A program made the position numbers and the translations under genes. The notes beneath the pieces are model-generated. The model saw nothing but the letters and a program-made list of their open reading frames with translations. It was not told the DNA's origin and ran no database searches. Shown here piece after piece: positions 1 to 8,589 of a stretch of DNA of 37,139 bases. Within the stretch, counting starts at the first letter, position 1. Each line of letters begins with the position of its first letter. The stretch spans positions 1 to 37,139 of the forward strand of contig NTKQ01000007.1 in NCBI GenBank assembly GCA_002457075.1, written 5' to 3'. Source of the DNA: Cryomorphaceae bacterium MED-G11 (GTDB lineage Bacteria > Bacteroidota > Bacteroidia > Flavobacteriales > Flavobacteriaceae).

Positions 1-1
1 T

Positions 2-1963
2 CTTACTTGTGCTAAGGAGGATTCTCAGGCACCCAACACACCTCCCACACAAATAGTCAAGCAATATGCTTTAACTGCTAATGCTGGAGAGGGTGGCTCA
101 GTCACAGGTGGAGGTACTTTTACAAGTGGAACTCAGGTGAGTATAACCGCAACTCCAAGTTCAGGGTATAGTTTTAGTGGTTGGTCTAACGGTTCAAGCA
201 CCAATCCACTTACAGTTACTTTAAACTCAAACACAACCATTACAGCTAACTTTCAGGTAATAGTAAATAGCTATACACTTAGTGTAACTCCCGGAGAAGG
301 AGGGAGTGTGTCAAGTGAAGGTGGTGAATATGAAGAAGGAACAGAGGTTACAATTTCAGCTACTCCATATGGGTGCTATAGTTTTAACAGTTGGTCAGAC
401 GGCAACACTAATTCACAAAGAACTGTAAGTATAAATGGTGATCAAAATATTACAGCTAATTTTGAGAGTTTAGCAAATAACATTGAATATTCATTAGTTA
501 ATTTGACATTTCCATGTGCTGCAACTATTTCAACTGAAAGATCATACAATGAGACAAATTCATATGAAGTAGGGGCATTTGGTTGGTTTAGCGTAAAAAT
601 GCAAGAGACTCATCCTGAATGGTACTATCCATCAAACACTGACTACCATCCACCTGGAGCTTTTAGTATGGATCCACATAATTTTGCTCATGGAGATTTT
701 AATAATGATGGATTACAAGATCTTGTTATTACTTGGGCGACCTTTCCTCATACTCTAGAAAGAGCTAGTAGATATAACTACAGTATATTTTTAAATAATG
801 GTGATGGCTCAATGACATATGATCATGAAGCAGTTGCTAGTTCAACAGCACATAATAACCATATGGCTTATAGGACTTTAACGGCTGATTTTAACGGTGA
901 CGGGCTAGATGACATAGTATCAGCTTCAATGGGTGTTATCCAAAGATTACCAGGTCAAGATCCTTATACTAGATGGGAAAGAATACCCTTATTACTTAGT
1001 CTTGGAGATGGAAGATTTTATGATGCCAGCACAAATATTGAAGGTCAAGAAGATAATATCTCTCCTCCTGAAGGTCATTCTTTTGGCCATGAATTATCAA
1101 TTGGAGATGTAGATGGTGATGGTGATGTAGATATATATACAGGTAAAATTTTACTTTTAAATAATGGCTCTGGAAGTTTTACCAATAATACTAATCTCCT
1201 TCCTGAAGAGATAAAGCCATCAGGGAGAAATTTGTGGTCATCAGTTATAGCGGACTTTAATAATGATGGGATTGATGATTTTTTTGTTCCATATGCTGAA
1301 ACTACAGGGGCATCGTGGGAACAGTATACAGATTTTTCTGGTGCATATTCTCTAAGCAAAGATGGTAAACCATCATATGAGAATAGTGATATAGGTTTTG
1401 TTACTAAGGCAAAATATGGTATTGGTAACACAAAATTTAATTATGCTATAGATTATGATATCAATTTAGATGGATATAAAGATATAGTTATAGCAGTAAC
1501 TAGGGTTGATCCTTATTATGTGGGAAAAGGTCTTCAGGTATTTTTAAACACCTATGATTCTGAAACTGGAAACAGAAAGTTTATTCCAGGTGATAACCTT
1601 CTTCCAAATGAAGGTTCTTTAGACTCCTTTCATGGAGAAGGACAATTATCAGTAATTGATGTAAATAATGATGGTGTTCTAGATATAGCTCATACCTCAG
1701 GCGCTTATGGAAATGAAAAGGGTCTTTCTTTTTATATAAATAATGGTGGTAATCTGGAATTATTCGACATGAATCAATTTGCATATGCAACAGAAAACCA
1801 ATTGATTGGAAAAGAAAGTTATCCTAATAACAATACCCTTAGAAGAGCAATACCTATTAATCTTGATAATTCTGGTTGGATAGATTATATTAGTATAATT
1901 GGATTTGGAAATGGAGACGGTTCTAATGAAATTCTTCTTTATTCGGTATTATCTAAACAATAA
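2..1963 (+). CDS. Large lipoprotein with InlB-type repeats and FG-GAP/VCBS-like Ca-binding repeats (5' end cut off)
   Basis: The reading frame is open from base 2, so the gene starts before the window; 653 codons are visible. The first residues read L-T-C-A-K-E-D, which looks like the end of a lipoprotein signal peptide: Cys at visible residue 3 followed by a charged AKED stretch. Threonine just before the Cys is unusual, so lipidation is likely but not certain. Two divergent InlB-B-type repeats follow (visible residues about 22-85 and 91-155), each with GEGGSV, an SITATP/TISATP core, a YSFxxWS turn and a closing ITANF. From about residue 230 there are seven Asp-rich motifs of the DxNxDG kind (for example DFNNDGLQD, DFNGDGLDD, DVDGDGDVD), typical of FG-GAP/VCBS beta-propeller blades that bind calcium. 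The likely role is a surface-exposed binding or adhesion protein; no catalytic domain is visible. An internal GTG at 137 is not the start because coding continues upstream. Confidence 0.85.
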   Translation, partial: LTCAKEDSQAPNTPPTQIVKQYALTANAGEGGSVTGGGTFTSGTQVSITATPSSGYSFSGWSNGSSTNPLTVTLNSNTTITANFQVIVNSYTLSVTPGEGGSVSSEGGEYEEGTEVTISATPYGCYSFNSWSDGNTNSQRTVSINGDQNITANFESLANNIEYSLVNLTFPCAATISTERSYNETNSYEVGAFGWFSVKMQETHPEWYYPSNTDYHPPGAFSMDPHNFAHGDFNNDGLQDLVITWATFPHTLERASRYNYSIFLNNGDGSMTYDHEAVASSTAHNNHMAYRTLTADFNGDGLDDIVSASMGVIQRLPGQDPYTRWERIPLLLSLGDGRFYDASTNIEGQEDNISPPEGHSFGHELSIGDVDGDGDVDIYTGKILLLNNGSGSFTNNTNLLPEEIKPSGRNLWSSVIADFNNDGIDDFFVPYAETTGASWEQYTDFSGAYSLSKDGKPSYENSDIGFVTKAKYGIGNTKFNYAIDYDINLDGYKDIVIAVTRVDPYYVGKGLQVFLNTYDSETGNRKFIPGDNLLPNEGSLDSFHGEGQLSVIDVNNDGVLDIAHTSGAYGNEKGLSFYINNGGNLELFDMNQFAYATENQLIGKESYPNNNTLRRAIPINLDNSGWIDYISIIGFGNGDGSNEILLYSVLSKQ

Positions 1964-1991
1964 ATATGAAAAAACTATCTATTTATAAAAG

Positions 1992-2022
1992 ATAATTAAT
2001 ATAAATGTCCTATAATTAATAT
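1992..2022. repeat. Two 11-nt direct repeats, 20 bp apart, upstream of the ybjQ-like gene
   Basis: ATAATTAATAT occurs at 1992-2002 and again at 2012-2022, a spacing of 20 bp or about two helical turns, ending some 33 bp before the -7 element at 2055. The region is AT-rich, so chance is a real possibility. The only reason to treat it as an operator candidate is its position in the longest intergenic gap of the window. Confidence 0.25.
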
Positions 2023-2054
2023 TATGTAAAACAGGATATGTAAAGGTAAGTTTG

Positions 2055-2062
2055 TATATTTG
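2055..2062 (+). promoter_or_regulatory. Bacteroidota-type -7 element for the ybjQ-like gene
   Basis: TATATTTG matches TAnnTTTG exactly and ends 3 bases before the ATG at 2066. Transcription would start at or next to the ATG, giving a leaderless or near-leaderless mRNA. No clear TTG -33 box is seen. The TTG inside this element (2060) could be misread as a start codon. Confidence 0.5.
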
Positions 2063-2065
2063 AGT

Positions 2066-2413
2066 ATGATTATATCTACATCCCCTAATATAGGCGGGAA
2101 AAAAATAACTGAAACATTAGGAATCGCTCGTGGAAATACCGTTAGATCAAGAAATGCAGCAAGGGATATATTTGCAGCATTAAAAAATATTGTCGGTGGT
2201 GAAATTGATGAGTATACAAAACTTCAAGCTCAAGCAAGAGAACAAGCTATTAGTAGAATGATTGCAAATGCTCAAGACCTTGATGCTGATGCTGTTGTTA
2301 ATGTGAGAATAACTACTTCAATGATAATGCAGGGATGCTCTGAAATAATGGCTTATGGAACTGCTGTTAAACTATCCGATGACAACTCACCTCCTGTTTC
2401 AATTGCCTTATAA
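2066..2413 (+). CDS. YbjQ/UPF0145-family protein
   Basis: The 115-residue product starts MIISTSPNIGGK and ends with the GTAV strand, matching the YbjQ family (PF01906, sometimes called a heavy-metal-binding domain from structure only). The family forms pentameric rings; its cellular role is unresolved. Conserved features seen are the RDIFAALKNIVGG helix, the DADAVVNVRI strand and the C-terminal AYGTAVKL. I chose the ATG at 2066 over an in-frame TTG at 2060: homologues begin at about this Met, and the TTG lies inside a matching -7 promoter element. The stop codon overlaps the next start (TAATG), so the gene is probably translationally coupled to a small membrane protein. Length is normal for the family apart from a short Ser/Pro-rich tail. 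Confidence 0.85.
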   Translation: MIISTSPNIGGKKITETLGIARGNTVRSRNAARDIFAALKNIVGGEIDEYTKLQAQAREQAISRMIANAQDLDADAVVNVRITTSMIMQGCSEIMAYGTAVKLSDDNSPPVSIAL

Positions 2414-2538
2414 TGGATAACTCAGAAATGATATTTAGTATTGTCATATGGTTAGTTATTATTGTTTCTTTAATATATCTTCTTATTAGAAAGATAATAA
2501 AGGAAGAAAATGAAGATTTTGAAAATAGAGATTACTAA
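2413..2538 (+). CDS. Small single-pass membrane protein (41 aa), coupled to the ybjQ-like gene
   Basis: This short frame starts with ATG overlapping the TAA of the ybjQ-like gene by one base (TAATG) and encodes 41 residues. The start MDNSEM is followed by one hydrophobic helix (about residues 7-25, rich in I, V and L with one W), then a basic RKIIK segment and a very acidic tail ending in Tyr. The positive patch directly after the helix predicts N-out/C-in insertion, with the acidic tail in the cytoplasm. I recognise no family. The overlap, the clean membrane-helix design and the 21-bp gap to the next gene argue that it is real rather than a chance frame. It may anchor or partner the YbjQ-like protein; that is inference only. 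Confidence 0.6.
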   Translation: MDNSEMIFSIVIWLVIIVSLIYLLIRKIIKEENEDFENRDY

Positions 2539-2559
2539 TTATATACTCTACATAGAATT

Positions 2560-3102
2560 ATGTCATATTTCAATGAGTTTTTAAAAGATAAAAGTGTTGG
2601 AGCTATCTCCTCAAGCAGTAAAGCTATGGGAAGAAAAATGTATGGCTCTTTTAATTTAAAAGAAGCTGATGCAGTTGTAGAATTTGGAGCTGGAGATGGT
2701 GTTTTTACTGAAGAAATACTAAAACTTATTGGACCAAATACTAAATTTTTTGTTTTTGAAACAAACGAATTATTCTATAAAATACTAAAAGAAAAAATTA
2801 ATGATGAAAGAGTAATTCTTATCAATGATAGTGCAGAAAAAATTGGCTTTTATATTAAGAATCAAAAAATAAATAAAGTTGACTATATTATCTCTGCCTT
2901 ACCTCTATCTCTTATCCCAATTGACATTAAAAATTCTATAATCCAGAATTCAATAGAATATTTAAAAATTGATGGCCAGTACGTTCAGTTTCAATATACA
3001 CCATATGACTACCGGAGATTAAAAAGATATTTTAATAAAGTTAAATTAAGTTTAACTTTCACAAACTTTCCACCAGCTTTTCTTTATAGATGTTATCCTT
3101 AA
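2560..3102 (+). CDS. Class I SAM-dependent methyltransferase, PmtA (phospholipid N-methyltransferase)-like
   Basis: The 180-residue protein has the Rossmann SAM-binding motif I as VVEFGAGDGVFT (residues 39-50), an acidic residue after strand 2 (FVFETN) and a motif-IV-like ISALPLSLIP. The N-terminal VGAISSSSKAMGRKM resembles the segment that precedes motif I in phosphatidylethanolamine N-methyltransferases of the PmtA type and in related rRNA dimethyltransferase-like proteins. Likely activity is methyl transfer from SAM to a lipid headgroup or other small acceptor; the substrate cannot be read from sequence. It is short (typical PmtA is near 190-200 residues) but complete from ATG to TAA. It lies 21 bp after the small membrane protein and probably shares its transcript. 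It converges on the DUF1569 gene with a 24-bp gap. Confidence 0.7.
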   Translation: MSYFNEFLKDKSVGAISSSSKAMGRKMYGSFNLKEADAVVEFGAGDGVFTEEILKLIGPNTKFFVFETNELFYKILKEKINDERVILINDSAEKIGFYIKNQKINKVDYIISALPLSLIPIDIKNSIIQNSIEYLKIDGQYVQFQYTPYDYRRLKRYFNKVKLSLTFTNFPPAFLYRCYP

Positions 3103-3126
3103 TAATTTAATAAACTCAAAGAAATA

Positions 3127-3582
3127 TTAAGTTTTATATACATCAAATTGATATAAATGATATGATGTATGAAAGTAAACAACCTTTTTAAATGCTTTGT
3201 TAGGAACTATTCCGTGAAAATTGTTAACCAAGTATTTCTTATTAATAGATTCAACTTCTTTTAAATCGTTTATCAATTTATTTTTCTCAAATTCAAAATT
3301 AAGGTTTTCACATCGATAAGTATTAAAAACCTTAAGTGTAGGAAGGTTTTTTAAATAATTTTTTACGTTATATCCAACTATATACTTAAGATATAACCTG
3401 TGGAATACTCCAAAGATAAACCCAACTACAAATATTAATGGATTTAGCTTTGTTTTATTTAGATATACGTCGATAAAGGCAGAACAATGTTTAAGCATCA
3501 TGGAAGAGTTCATTTTACCCCAATTTGGTAATGTATCCTTGTTGAGTAGCTCAATCCCTTTAATTAGCTTGTCTAAATCCAT
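3127..3582 (-). CDS. DUF1569 family protein (DinB-like fold)
   Basis: The 151-residue protein shows the DUF1569 (PF07606) pattern: WGKMNSSMMLKHC near residue 21, a central hydrophobic stretch, and a C-terminal YFHTSYHLYQFDV. His residues in the KHC and HxxYH motifs are where DinB-like four-helix proteins place metal ligands, so metal binding is possible, but the function is unknown. The ATG overlaps the stop of the upstream E1 gene (TAATG), making it the last gene of the six-gene minus-strand run. The hydrophobic segment LIFVVGFIFGVF (about residues 49-60) is part of the family fold and need not be a membrane helix. Confidence 0.75.
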   Translation of the reverse strand: MDLDKLIKGIELLNKDTLPNWGKMNSSMMLKHCSAFIDVYLNKTKLNPLIFVVGFIFGVFHRLYLKYIVGYNVKNYLKNLPTLKVFNTYRCENLNFEFEKNKLINDLKEVESINKKYLVNNFHGIVPNKAFKKVVYFHTSYHLYQFDVYKT

Positions 3583-5561
3583 TAATAATTTAATAAATAA
3601 TCCAACTTATCTTTTAACTTATAACTAGCTTGAAATCCTTCTTCCAGATTTTTAGCAAATGGTACAGGAGTATCTAGTGATCCTACCCTAATTACAGGTG
3701 CATCTAAATATTCAAATATTTCTTCACTTATTATAGCAGAAATTTCACCTATATAGCTATTAAAAATAGTGTCTTCACCTAAAAGTAATACTTTACCTGT
3801 TTTCTTTATAGAATTGAAAACTAGTTCTTTATCCCAAGGAATTAATGTATTCAAATCAATAATTTCTAAATCATTTTTTGAATACTCATTAAGTAAATCT
3901 AATGCCCAATGAACACCTAATCCGTATGTTATAATACTAACTTTAGAACCTATGTTTCTGATTTTTCCTTTTCCTAATTCTAAAACATATCTTGAATCTG
4001 GAATTTCTTCACTTACGGTTCTATATAAATTCTTATGCTCAAAAAACATGACAGGATTTGGATCATCTATTGAAGTGTTTAAAAGGCCTTTAGCCTCATA
4101 TGGATGGGAAGGGTAAACTACTTTTAAACCTGGAACCTTCGTGAACCAGACTTCATTTGTTTGTGAATGAAATGGGCCAGCCCCTACTCCACCACCACAT
4201 GGCATTCTAATTACGATATCTGAGTTTTGAGACCATCTATAATTAGATTTAGCAATAAGATTGACCACTGCAGTGAATCCAGAACTCACAAAGTCAGCAA
4301 ATTGCATCTCAACAATAGATTTATATCCACCAACACTTAGCCCATATGCAGAAGATAATATCACAGACTCACATAGAGGCGTATTTAACACCCTATTCTT
4401 ACCATATTTTTCAAATAAACCATCGGTGACCTTAAATACACCACCATACTCAGCAATGTCTTGACCCATTATCACTAGGTTATCATGCTCTTCCATAGAT
4501 TCATAGATTCCCTGCTTAATTGAATCTACAAGTCTTAATTTTATTAAAGGTTTATCTTTTTCTACTATTTTTTTGACTTCAAAATCTTTATAAACATCAC
4601 CTAATTCATTATCAATACTAAAGTCAACTTCTTTGTACGAGTTTGCAGCACTCCAATTTTGATCAATATCTTTAGACATTACTTCTTTTAATGATATAAG
4701 ATCTTTTTTAGACATAATTTTTGATGTCAATAAATATTCTTCAAAATGAGCAATTGGATCCTTTTCTGACCACTCTTTAATAATATTATCGTCTATATAT
4801 GCTTGACCACTTGCCTCTTCATGACCTTTCATCCTAAATGTTTTAAATTCAATTAAAACAGGTTTTGAGTTATTTCTCATCTTTTCAACTACTGTTCTAA
4901 CACAACTATACACATCTATTATGTTGTTTCCATCTATAATATGTGAATCAATACCATATGAATCACCTCTATCAGCTAAATTTTCAATTGCATATTGTTC
5001 ATTTACAGGGGTTGATAACCCATATCCATTATTTTCAATACAAAATATTACTGGTAAATCCCATGTAGAGGCTAAGTTTAATGCTTCATGAAAATCTCCT
5101 TGACTAGTTCCTCCATCACCCGTAAAAACTGCAGTTACTTGGTTATTATTTTTTAGTTTGTTAGACAAAGCTACACCACAGGCTACACCCATTTGTGGAC
5201 CTAAGTGAGAAATCATTCCTATAATCTTATGTTCATTTGTTCCAAAATGAAAACTTCTATCCCTCCCTTTTGTAAATCCCTCATTCTTTCCCTGCCATTG
5301 GGCAAATAATCTATCTAGAGGTATATCTCTAGAGGTAAATACCCCAAGATTTCTATGCATAGGTAGTATATACTCATCATTTTCTAGAGCCTGAGTTACA
5401 CCAGCTGATATTGCTTCTTGACCTATACCGCTAAACCATTTTGAGACCTTACCTTGTCTTAAAAGAATGATCATCTTGTCTTCAATCATTCTAGATTTAA
5501 GCATATTACGATATAACTCTATAAGAATATCACTATCTATTCCCTTAATATCATACTTCAT
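3582..5561 (-). CDS. 2-oxoacid dehydrogenase E1, fused alpha and beta subunits (659 aa)
   Basis: This is the thiamine-diphosphate E1 component of a pyruvate or branched-chain 2-oxoacid dehydrogenase complex, which decarboxylates the oxoacid and passes the acyl group to E2. The alpha half (about residues 1-320) has the intact ThDP motif GDG (148-150) to ENNGYG (177-178 for NN). The beta half (about 340-659) has MGQDIAEYGGVFKVTDGL, a transketolase-type pyrimidine domain and the transketolase C-terminal domain. A fused alpha/beta E1 is common in Bacteroidota; elsewhere the halves are usually separate. No E2 or E3 gene is nearby, so substrate specificity is open. I chose the ATG at 5561, which overlaps the ung stop (ATGA), rather than an upstream TTG at 5570 inside ung. 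It sits between ung and the DUF1569 gene in one run. Confidence 0.88.
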   Translation of the reverse strand: MKYDIKGIDSDILIELYRNMLKSRMIEDKMIILLRQGKVSKWFSGIGQEAISAGVTQALENDEYILPMHRNLGVFTSRDIPLDRLFAQWQGKNEGFTKGRDRSFHFGTNEHKIIGMISHLGPQMGVACGVALSNKLKNNNQVTAVFTGDGGTSQGDFHEALNLASTWDLPVIFCIENNGYGLSTPVNEQYAIENLADRGDSYGIDSHIIDGNNIIDVYSCVRTVVEKMRNNSKPVLIEFKTFRMKGHEEASGQAYIDDNIIKEWSEKDPIAHFEEYLLTSKIMSKKDLISLKEVMSKDIDQNWSAANSYKEVDFSIDNELGDVYKDFEVKKIVEKDKPLIKLRLVDSIKQGIYESMEEHDNLVIMGQDIAEYGGVFKVTDGLFEKYGKNRVLNTPLCESVILSSAYGLSVGGYKSIVEMQFADFVSSGFTAVVNLIAKSNYRWSQNSDIVIRMPCGGGVGAGPFHSQTNEVWFTKVPGLKVVYPSHPYEAKGLLNTSIDDPNPVMFFEHKNLYRTVSEEIPDSRYVLELGKGKIRNIGSKVSIITYGLGVHWALDLLNEYSKNDLEIIDLNTLIPWDKELVFNSIKKTGKVLLLGEDTIFNSYIGEISAIISEEIFEYLDAPVIRVGSLDTPVPFAKNLEEGFQASYKLKDKLDYLLNY

Positions 5562-6235
5562 AATGACCAATCAATTTTATTTCTTTTAAAAGACTCAAGA
5601 TATTTGTTACACTTACTAAAATGTTTATTTCCAAACCAATAACCTCTATTTGCACTTAATGGTGATGGGTGACCTGATTCTAATATTTTATGTTTTCCTG
5701 TATCTATCAATTTGATTTTCTTCTTAGCAAATGATCCCCATAATAAAAATACAGTATTATTTGTTTCGTTGGATATGATTTTAATAACCTTATCAGTAAA
5801 TATTTCCCAACCTTTATTTTGATGACTTCCTGGTAAACCTTTTTTTACTGTTAAAGTAGCATTTAAAAGCATTACACCTTGTTTAGCCCATTTACTTAGA
5901 TCTCCGTTTTTATGTTTGAATTTATGTCCTAAATCAGCTTCAATCTCCTTAAAAATATTTATTAACGATGGTGGATGTGAGATTCCTTTATTAACAGAGA
6001 AACAAAGTCCATTAGCTTGATTATCCCCATGATATGGGTCTTGACCTATAATTACAACCTTAAGATTATTAACTGGACAACTATCAAATGCATTAAATAT
6101 TTGAAAACCTTTTGGAAAACAAGTTGTTTTGCTGTAATCCTCTTTTACAAATGATATTAGATTTTTAAAATACTCTGAATCAAACTCTTTAGCTAGAAGC
6201 TTACCCCAAGATTCATCAATTTTTATTGACATCAT
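5558..6235 (-). CDS. ung: Uracil-DNA glycosylase (family 1)
   Basis: The enzyme removes uracil from DNA to begin base excision repair. The 225-residue protein carries the family-1 water-activating loop GQDPYHG (Asp66, His69), the uracil-binding LLNATLTV with Asn125, and the minor-groove loop HPSPLSA with His189. All are intact and the length is normal. The start overlaps the end of the symporter gene by 20 bases, and its stop overlaps the E1 start (ATGA). Two Met codons open the frame (6235 and 6232) and either could be used. It is embedded in a metabolic operon with no repair partner next to it; uvrA, pcrA and recG occur elsewhere in the window. Confidence 0.95.
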   Translation of the reverse strand: MMSIKIDESWGKLLAKEFDSEYFKNLISFVKEDYSKTTCFPKGFQIFNAFDSCPVNNLKVVIIGQDPYHGDNQANGLCFSVNKGISHPPSLINIFKEIEADLGHKFKHKNGDLSKWAKQGVMLLNATLTVKKGLPGSHQNKGWEIFTDKVIKIISNETNNTVFLLWGSFAKKKIKLIDTGKHKILESGHPSPLSANRGYWFGNKHFSKCNKYLESFKRNKIDWSL

Positions 6236-7493
6236 TAGGATCCTTTAATTTACCTACTGATTTAGCAACAATCATTGAAACAGCAGCATCTCCAGTTACA
6301 TTAACAATTGTTCTACACATATCTAGAGGTCTATCAACTGCAATTATAAGTGCTAGACCAGCTTCTGGAATTCCAGCCTGACCAAGAACAATAACTAACA
6401 TTACTATTCCAGCACTTGGAACAGCAGCTGCTCCTATAGAAGCTAGAGAGGCAGTAACTATTATTCCTAATTGAGCACCTAAACTAAGATCCAAGCCAAA
6501 TGCCTGAGCTATGAAAACTGCAGCAACAGCTTGATATACACTTGTACCATCCATGTTTATTGTTGCCCCTATTGGCAATACAAAGCTTGAAATTTCCTTA
6601 TCTACTCCAAGATTTTTTTCTACACAATCCATAGTAACTGGTAGTGTAGCAGCACTAGAGCTTGTTGAAAAACCTAATAGCTGTGCAGCAGAAACACCAT
6701 TCATGAAATTGATAGGGTTAGTATTGGTAACAAACTTTACTAAAATCATATATACAACTATCATAATAGCCAAACCAATTATAAGAGTCAATGAATACAT
6801 TCCTAAAGCAATAAAAAGATCAATGCTAGGAGATTCAACAACTAGTGTTGCTAAAAGTGCAAAAACTCCATATGGAGCAGACATCATTATAAGATCAATT
6901 AGTTTAAGAATGACTGAATTAAATCCATCAAAAAAATCTTTAACAGGTTTTGCTTGCTTTGGAGGAATTAAGATCATTCCTATTCCAAAAAATATAGCAA
7001 AGAATATTACCTGAAGCATGTTTCTATTATTTGTTGTAGCATCAAAAATATTTGATGGGACAACATCGACTAAAGGCTGAAGAGGGCCACTTTCTGACTG
7101 TCTTTGAGCTTGTTGTTGTTTTTCAAGAACTCCTTGCTCGTATTCTTGAACTAAATCAACCCTAGTTTCTTCAGTAATAGTATTTCCTGGTTGTACAATA
7201 TTAACCAATACTAGACCTATTATGACTGCTGTTACTGTTGTACAGACATAAACTCCTAATGTTCTAGTTCCTATGGTAGAAAGCTTTGAAATATCTTTTA
7301 GATCAGATATACCTTTTATAAGAGAGGCTAAAATTAAAGGCATCGCAATTAGTTTTAAAAGATTTATAAAGATTGTTCCAAAAGGCTTAATCCAATCTTT
7401 AATTAAATCTGAACCAAATGATGTTTGAGACATCAAGAGTCCAAACACAACACCTAAAACCATACCTATAATAATTTTCCAATGTAGTTTCAT
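6216..7493 (-). CDS. Dicarboxylate/acidic amino acid:cation symporter (SLC1/DAACS family)
   Basis: The 425-residue inner-membrane transporter has the SLC1 architecture: about six N-terminal membrane helices, a serine-rich hairpin-1 motif SSSAATLP (from 278), the cation-binding NMDGT (313-317) and the TM8 signature DRPLDMCRTIVNVTGD. In TM8, Asp387, Asp391, Arg394, Asn398 and Asp402 align with the substrate and sodium ligands of archaeal GltPh. The retained Arg394 points to acidic substrates (glutamate, aspartate or C4-dicarboxylates) rather than neutral amino acids. A Gln-rich extramembrane loop (about 118-140) separates TM3 and TM4. It starts 2 bp after aroC stops and overlaps ung by 20 bases, so it is co-transcribed. 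It cannot be assigned firmly to GltP, GltT or DctA. Confidence 0.9.
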   Translation of the reverse strand: MKLHWKIIIGMVLGVVFGLLMSQTSFGSDLIKDWIKPFGTIFINLLKLIAMPLILASLIKGISDLKDISKLSTIGTRTLGVYVCTTVTAVIIGLVLVNIVQPGNTITEETRVDLVQEYEQGVLEKQQQAQRQSESGPLQPLVDVVPSNIFDATTNNRNMLQVIFFAIFFGIGMILIPPKQAKPVKDFFDGFNSVILKLIDLIMMSAPYGVFALLATLVVESPSIDLFIALGMYSLTLIIGLAIMIVVYMILVKFVTNTNPINFMNGVSAAQLLGFSTSSSAATLPVTMDCVEKNLGVDKEISSFVLPIGATINMDGTSVYQAVAAVFIAQAFGLDLSLGAQLGIIVTASLASIGAAAVPSAGIVMLVIVLGQAGIPEAGLALIIAVDRPLDMCRTIVNVTGDAAVSMIVAKSVGKLKDPNDVNKN

Positions 7494-7495
7494 AT

Positions 7496-8560
7496 TTAAA
7501 TTTTTGAGACTCTGTTTAGTAATAAGTAATCAGCTAAAACTAGAGCTGACATAGCTTCAACAATAGGAACTGCTCGAGGAACAACACATGGATCGTGTCT
7601 TCCTTTACCAGTAACCTTTACTTCATTTCCCTCACTATCAATGGAATCTTGATCTCTCATTATTGTTGATACTGGTTTAAAGGCTACATTGAAGTATATA
7701 TCCATTCCATTAGAAATACCTCCCTGAATACCTCCTGATCGATTAGTTTTAGTTGTACCATCAGCATTAAATGAGTCATTATGATCTGACCCTCTCATCT
7801 TTGAGCCTTTAAAACCACTTCCAAATTCAAATCCTTTTACTGCATTAATAGACAACATTGCTTTTCCAAGTTCTGCATGTAATTTATCAAAAACAGGCTC
7901 TCCTAAACCAACAGGCACTCCACTTATTATACATGAAATCACTCCGCCTACTGTATCTCCATTTTTCTTAACACTTTTAATCAGCTCAATCATTTCATCA
8001 GATTTTTTATTATCTGGACATCTTACTATAGAGTTCTCAATATTATCATAATTTATTTCTGAGTCTTCATATTCATATATGATTTCTCCAACAGAAGAAA
8101 CAAATGCATTTATCTTAACATTTTTCAATAACATTTTAGCAATTGATCCAGCCACAACCCGAACTACTGTTTCTCTAGCAGAGCTTCGCCCTCCCCCTCT
8201 ATAATCTCTAAAACCATATTTTTTATCATAAACAAAATCTGCATGAGATGGTCTGTAACTATTTTGAATGTGAGAATAATCTTTTGATTTTTGATCTTTA
8301 TTGACTATGATAAATCCAATTGGAGTTCCAGTAGTTTTTCCTTCAAAAATTCCTGACAAAAACTCAACAGAGTCGTCTTCTTTTCTCTGAGTGACTATCT
8401 CTGACTGTCCAGGTCTTCTTCTATTTAACTCTTTATTTATGAAGTCTAAATCTATATCAACTCCAGCAGGACAACCATCTATAATCCCTCCTAATGCTTT
8501 ACCATGAGATTCTCCAAAGGATGAAAGTTTAAATATGTTGCCGAATGAATTTCCTGCCAT
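7496..8560 (-). CDS. aroC: Chorismate synthase
   Basis: The enzyme converts 5-enolpyruvylshikimate-3-phosphate to chorismate using reduced FMN, the last shared step of aromatic biosynthesis. The 354-residue protein begins [20 protein letters not shown], which holds the first family signature (GESHG). The second signature is [15 protein letters not shown], and the third region contains [12 protein letters not shown]; the C-terminal [17 protein letters not shown] is also standard. Length is typical. It follows the FAD-dependent dehydrogenase by 29 bp and precedes the symporter by 2 bp. No other shikimate-pathway gene is present. Confidence 0.97.
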   Translation of the reverse strand: MAGNSFGNIFKLSSFGESHGKALGGIIDGCPAGVDIDLDFINKELNRRRPGQSEIVTQRKEDDSVEFLSGIFEGKTTGTPIGFIIVNKDQKSKDYSHIQNSYRPSHADFVYDKKYGFRDYRGGGRSSARETVVRVVAGSIAKMLLKNVKINAFVSSVGEIIYEYEDSEINYDNIENSIVRCPDNKKSDEMIELIKSVKKNGDTVGGVISCIISGVPVGLGEPVFDKLHAELGKAMLSINAVKGFEFGSGFKGSKMRGSDHNDSFNADGTTKTNRSGGIQGGISNGMDIYFNVAFKPVSTIMRDQDSIDSEGNEVKVTGKGRHDPCVVPRAVPIVEAMSALVLADYLLLNRVSKI

Positions 8561-8589
8561 AACTTGAGTTATAAAGATAATATCTTATA

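Noticed and set aside
1075-1431. Long frames opposite real genes, such as 1075-1431 minus, 6553-7014 plus and 17263-17580 minus
   Set aside because: They lie fully inside well-supported genes and have no recognisable domain; they are shadow frames.
1976-1994. Possible hairpin TATCT/AGATA downstream of the first gene
   Set aside because: Only 5 AT-rich base pairs with a 9-base loop and no T run; not a credible terminator.
1966-1995. Tiny frame MKKLSIYKR directly after the first lipoprotein gene
   Set aside because: Nine codons only, no membrane or other recognisable feature, and no coupling to a neighbour.
2413-2538. The 41-aa membrane protein as a cbb3 oxidase CcoS or CcoQ homologue
   Set aside because: It has a similar size and topology, but the CcoS-type tail is absent and no oxidase gene is nearby.
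3103-3145. Weak inverted repeats between the methyltransferase and DUF1569 genes
   Set aside because: Short A/T-only arms (TTAATA/TATTAA) that are expected by chance here; no GC-containing stem.
5559-5570. TTG start for the 659-aa E1 at 5570
   Set aside because: The ATG at 5561 forms a standard ATGA overlap with ung and gives the expected N-terminus.
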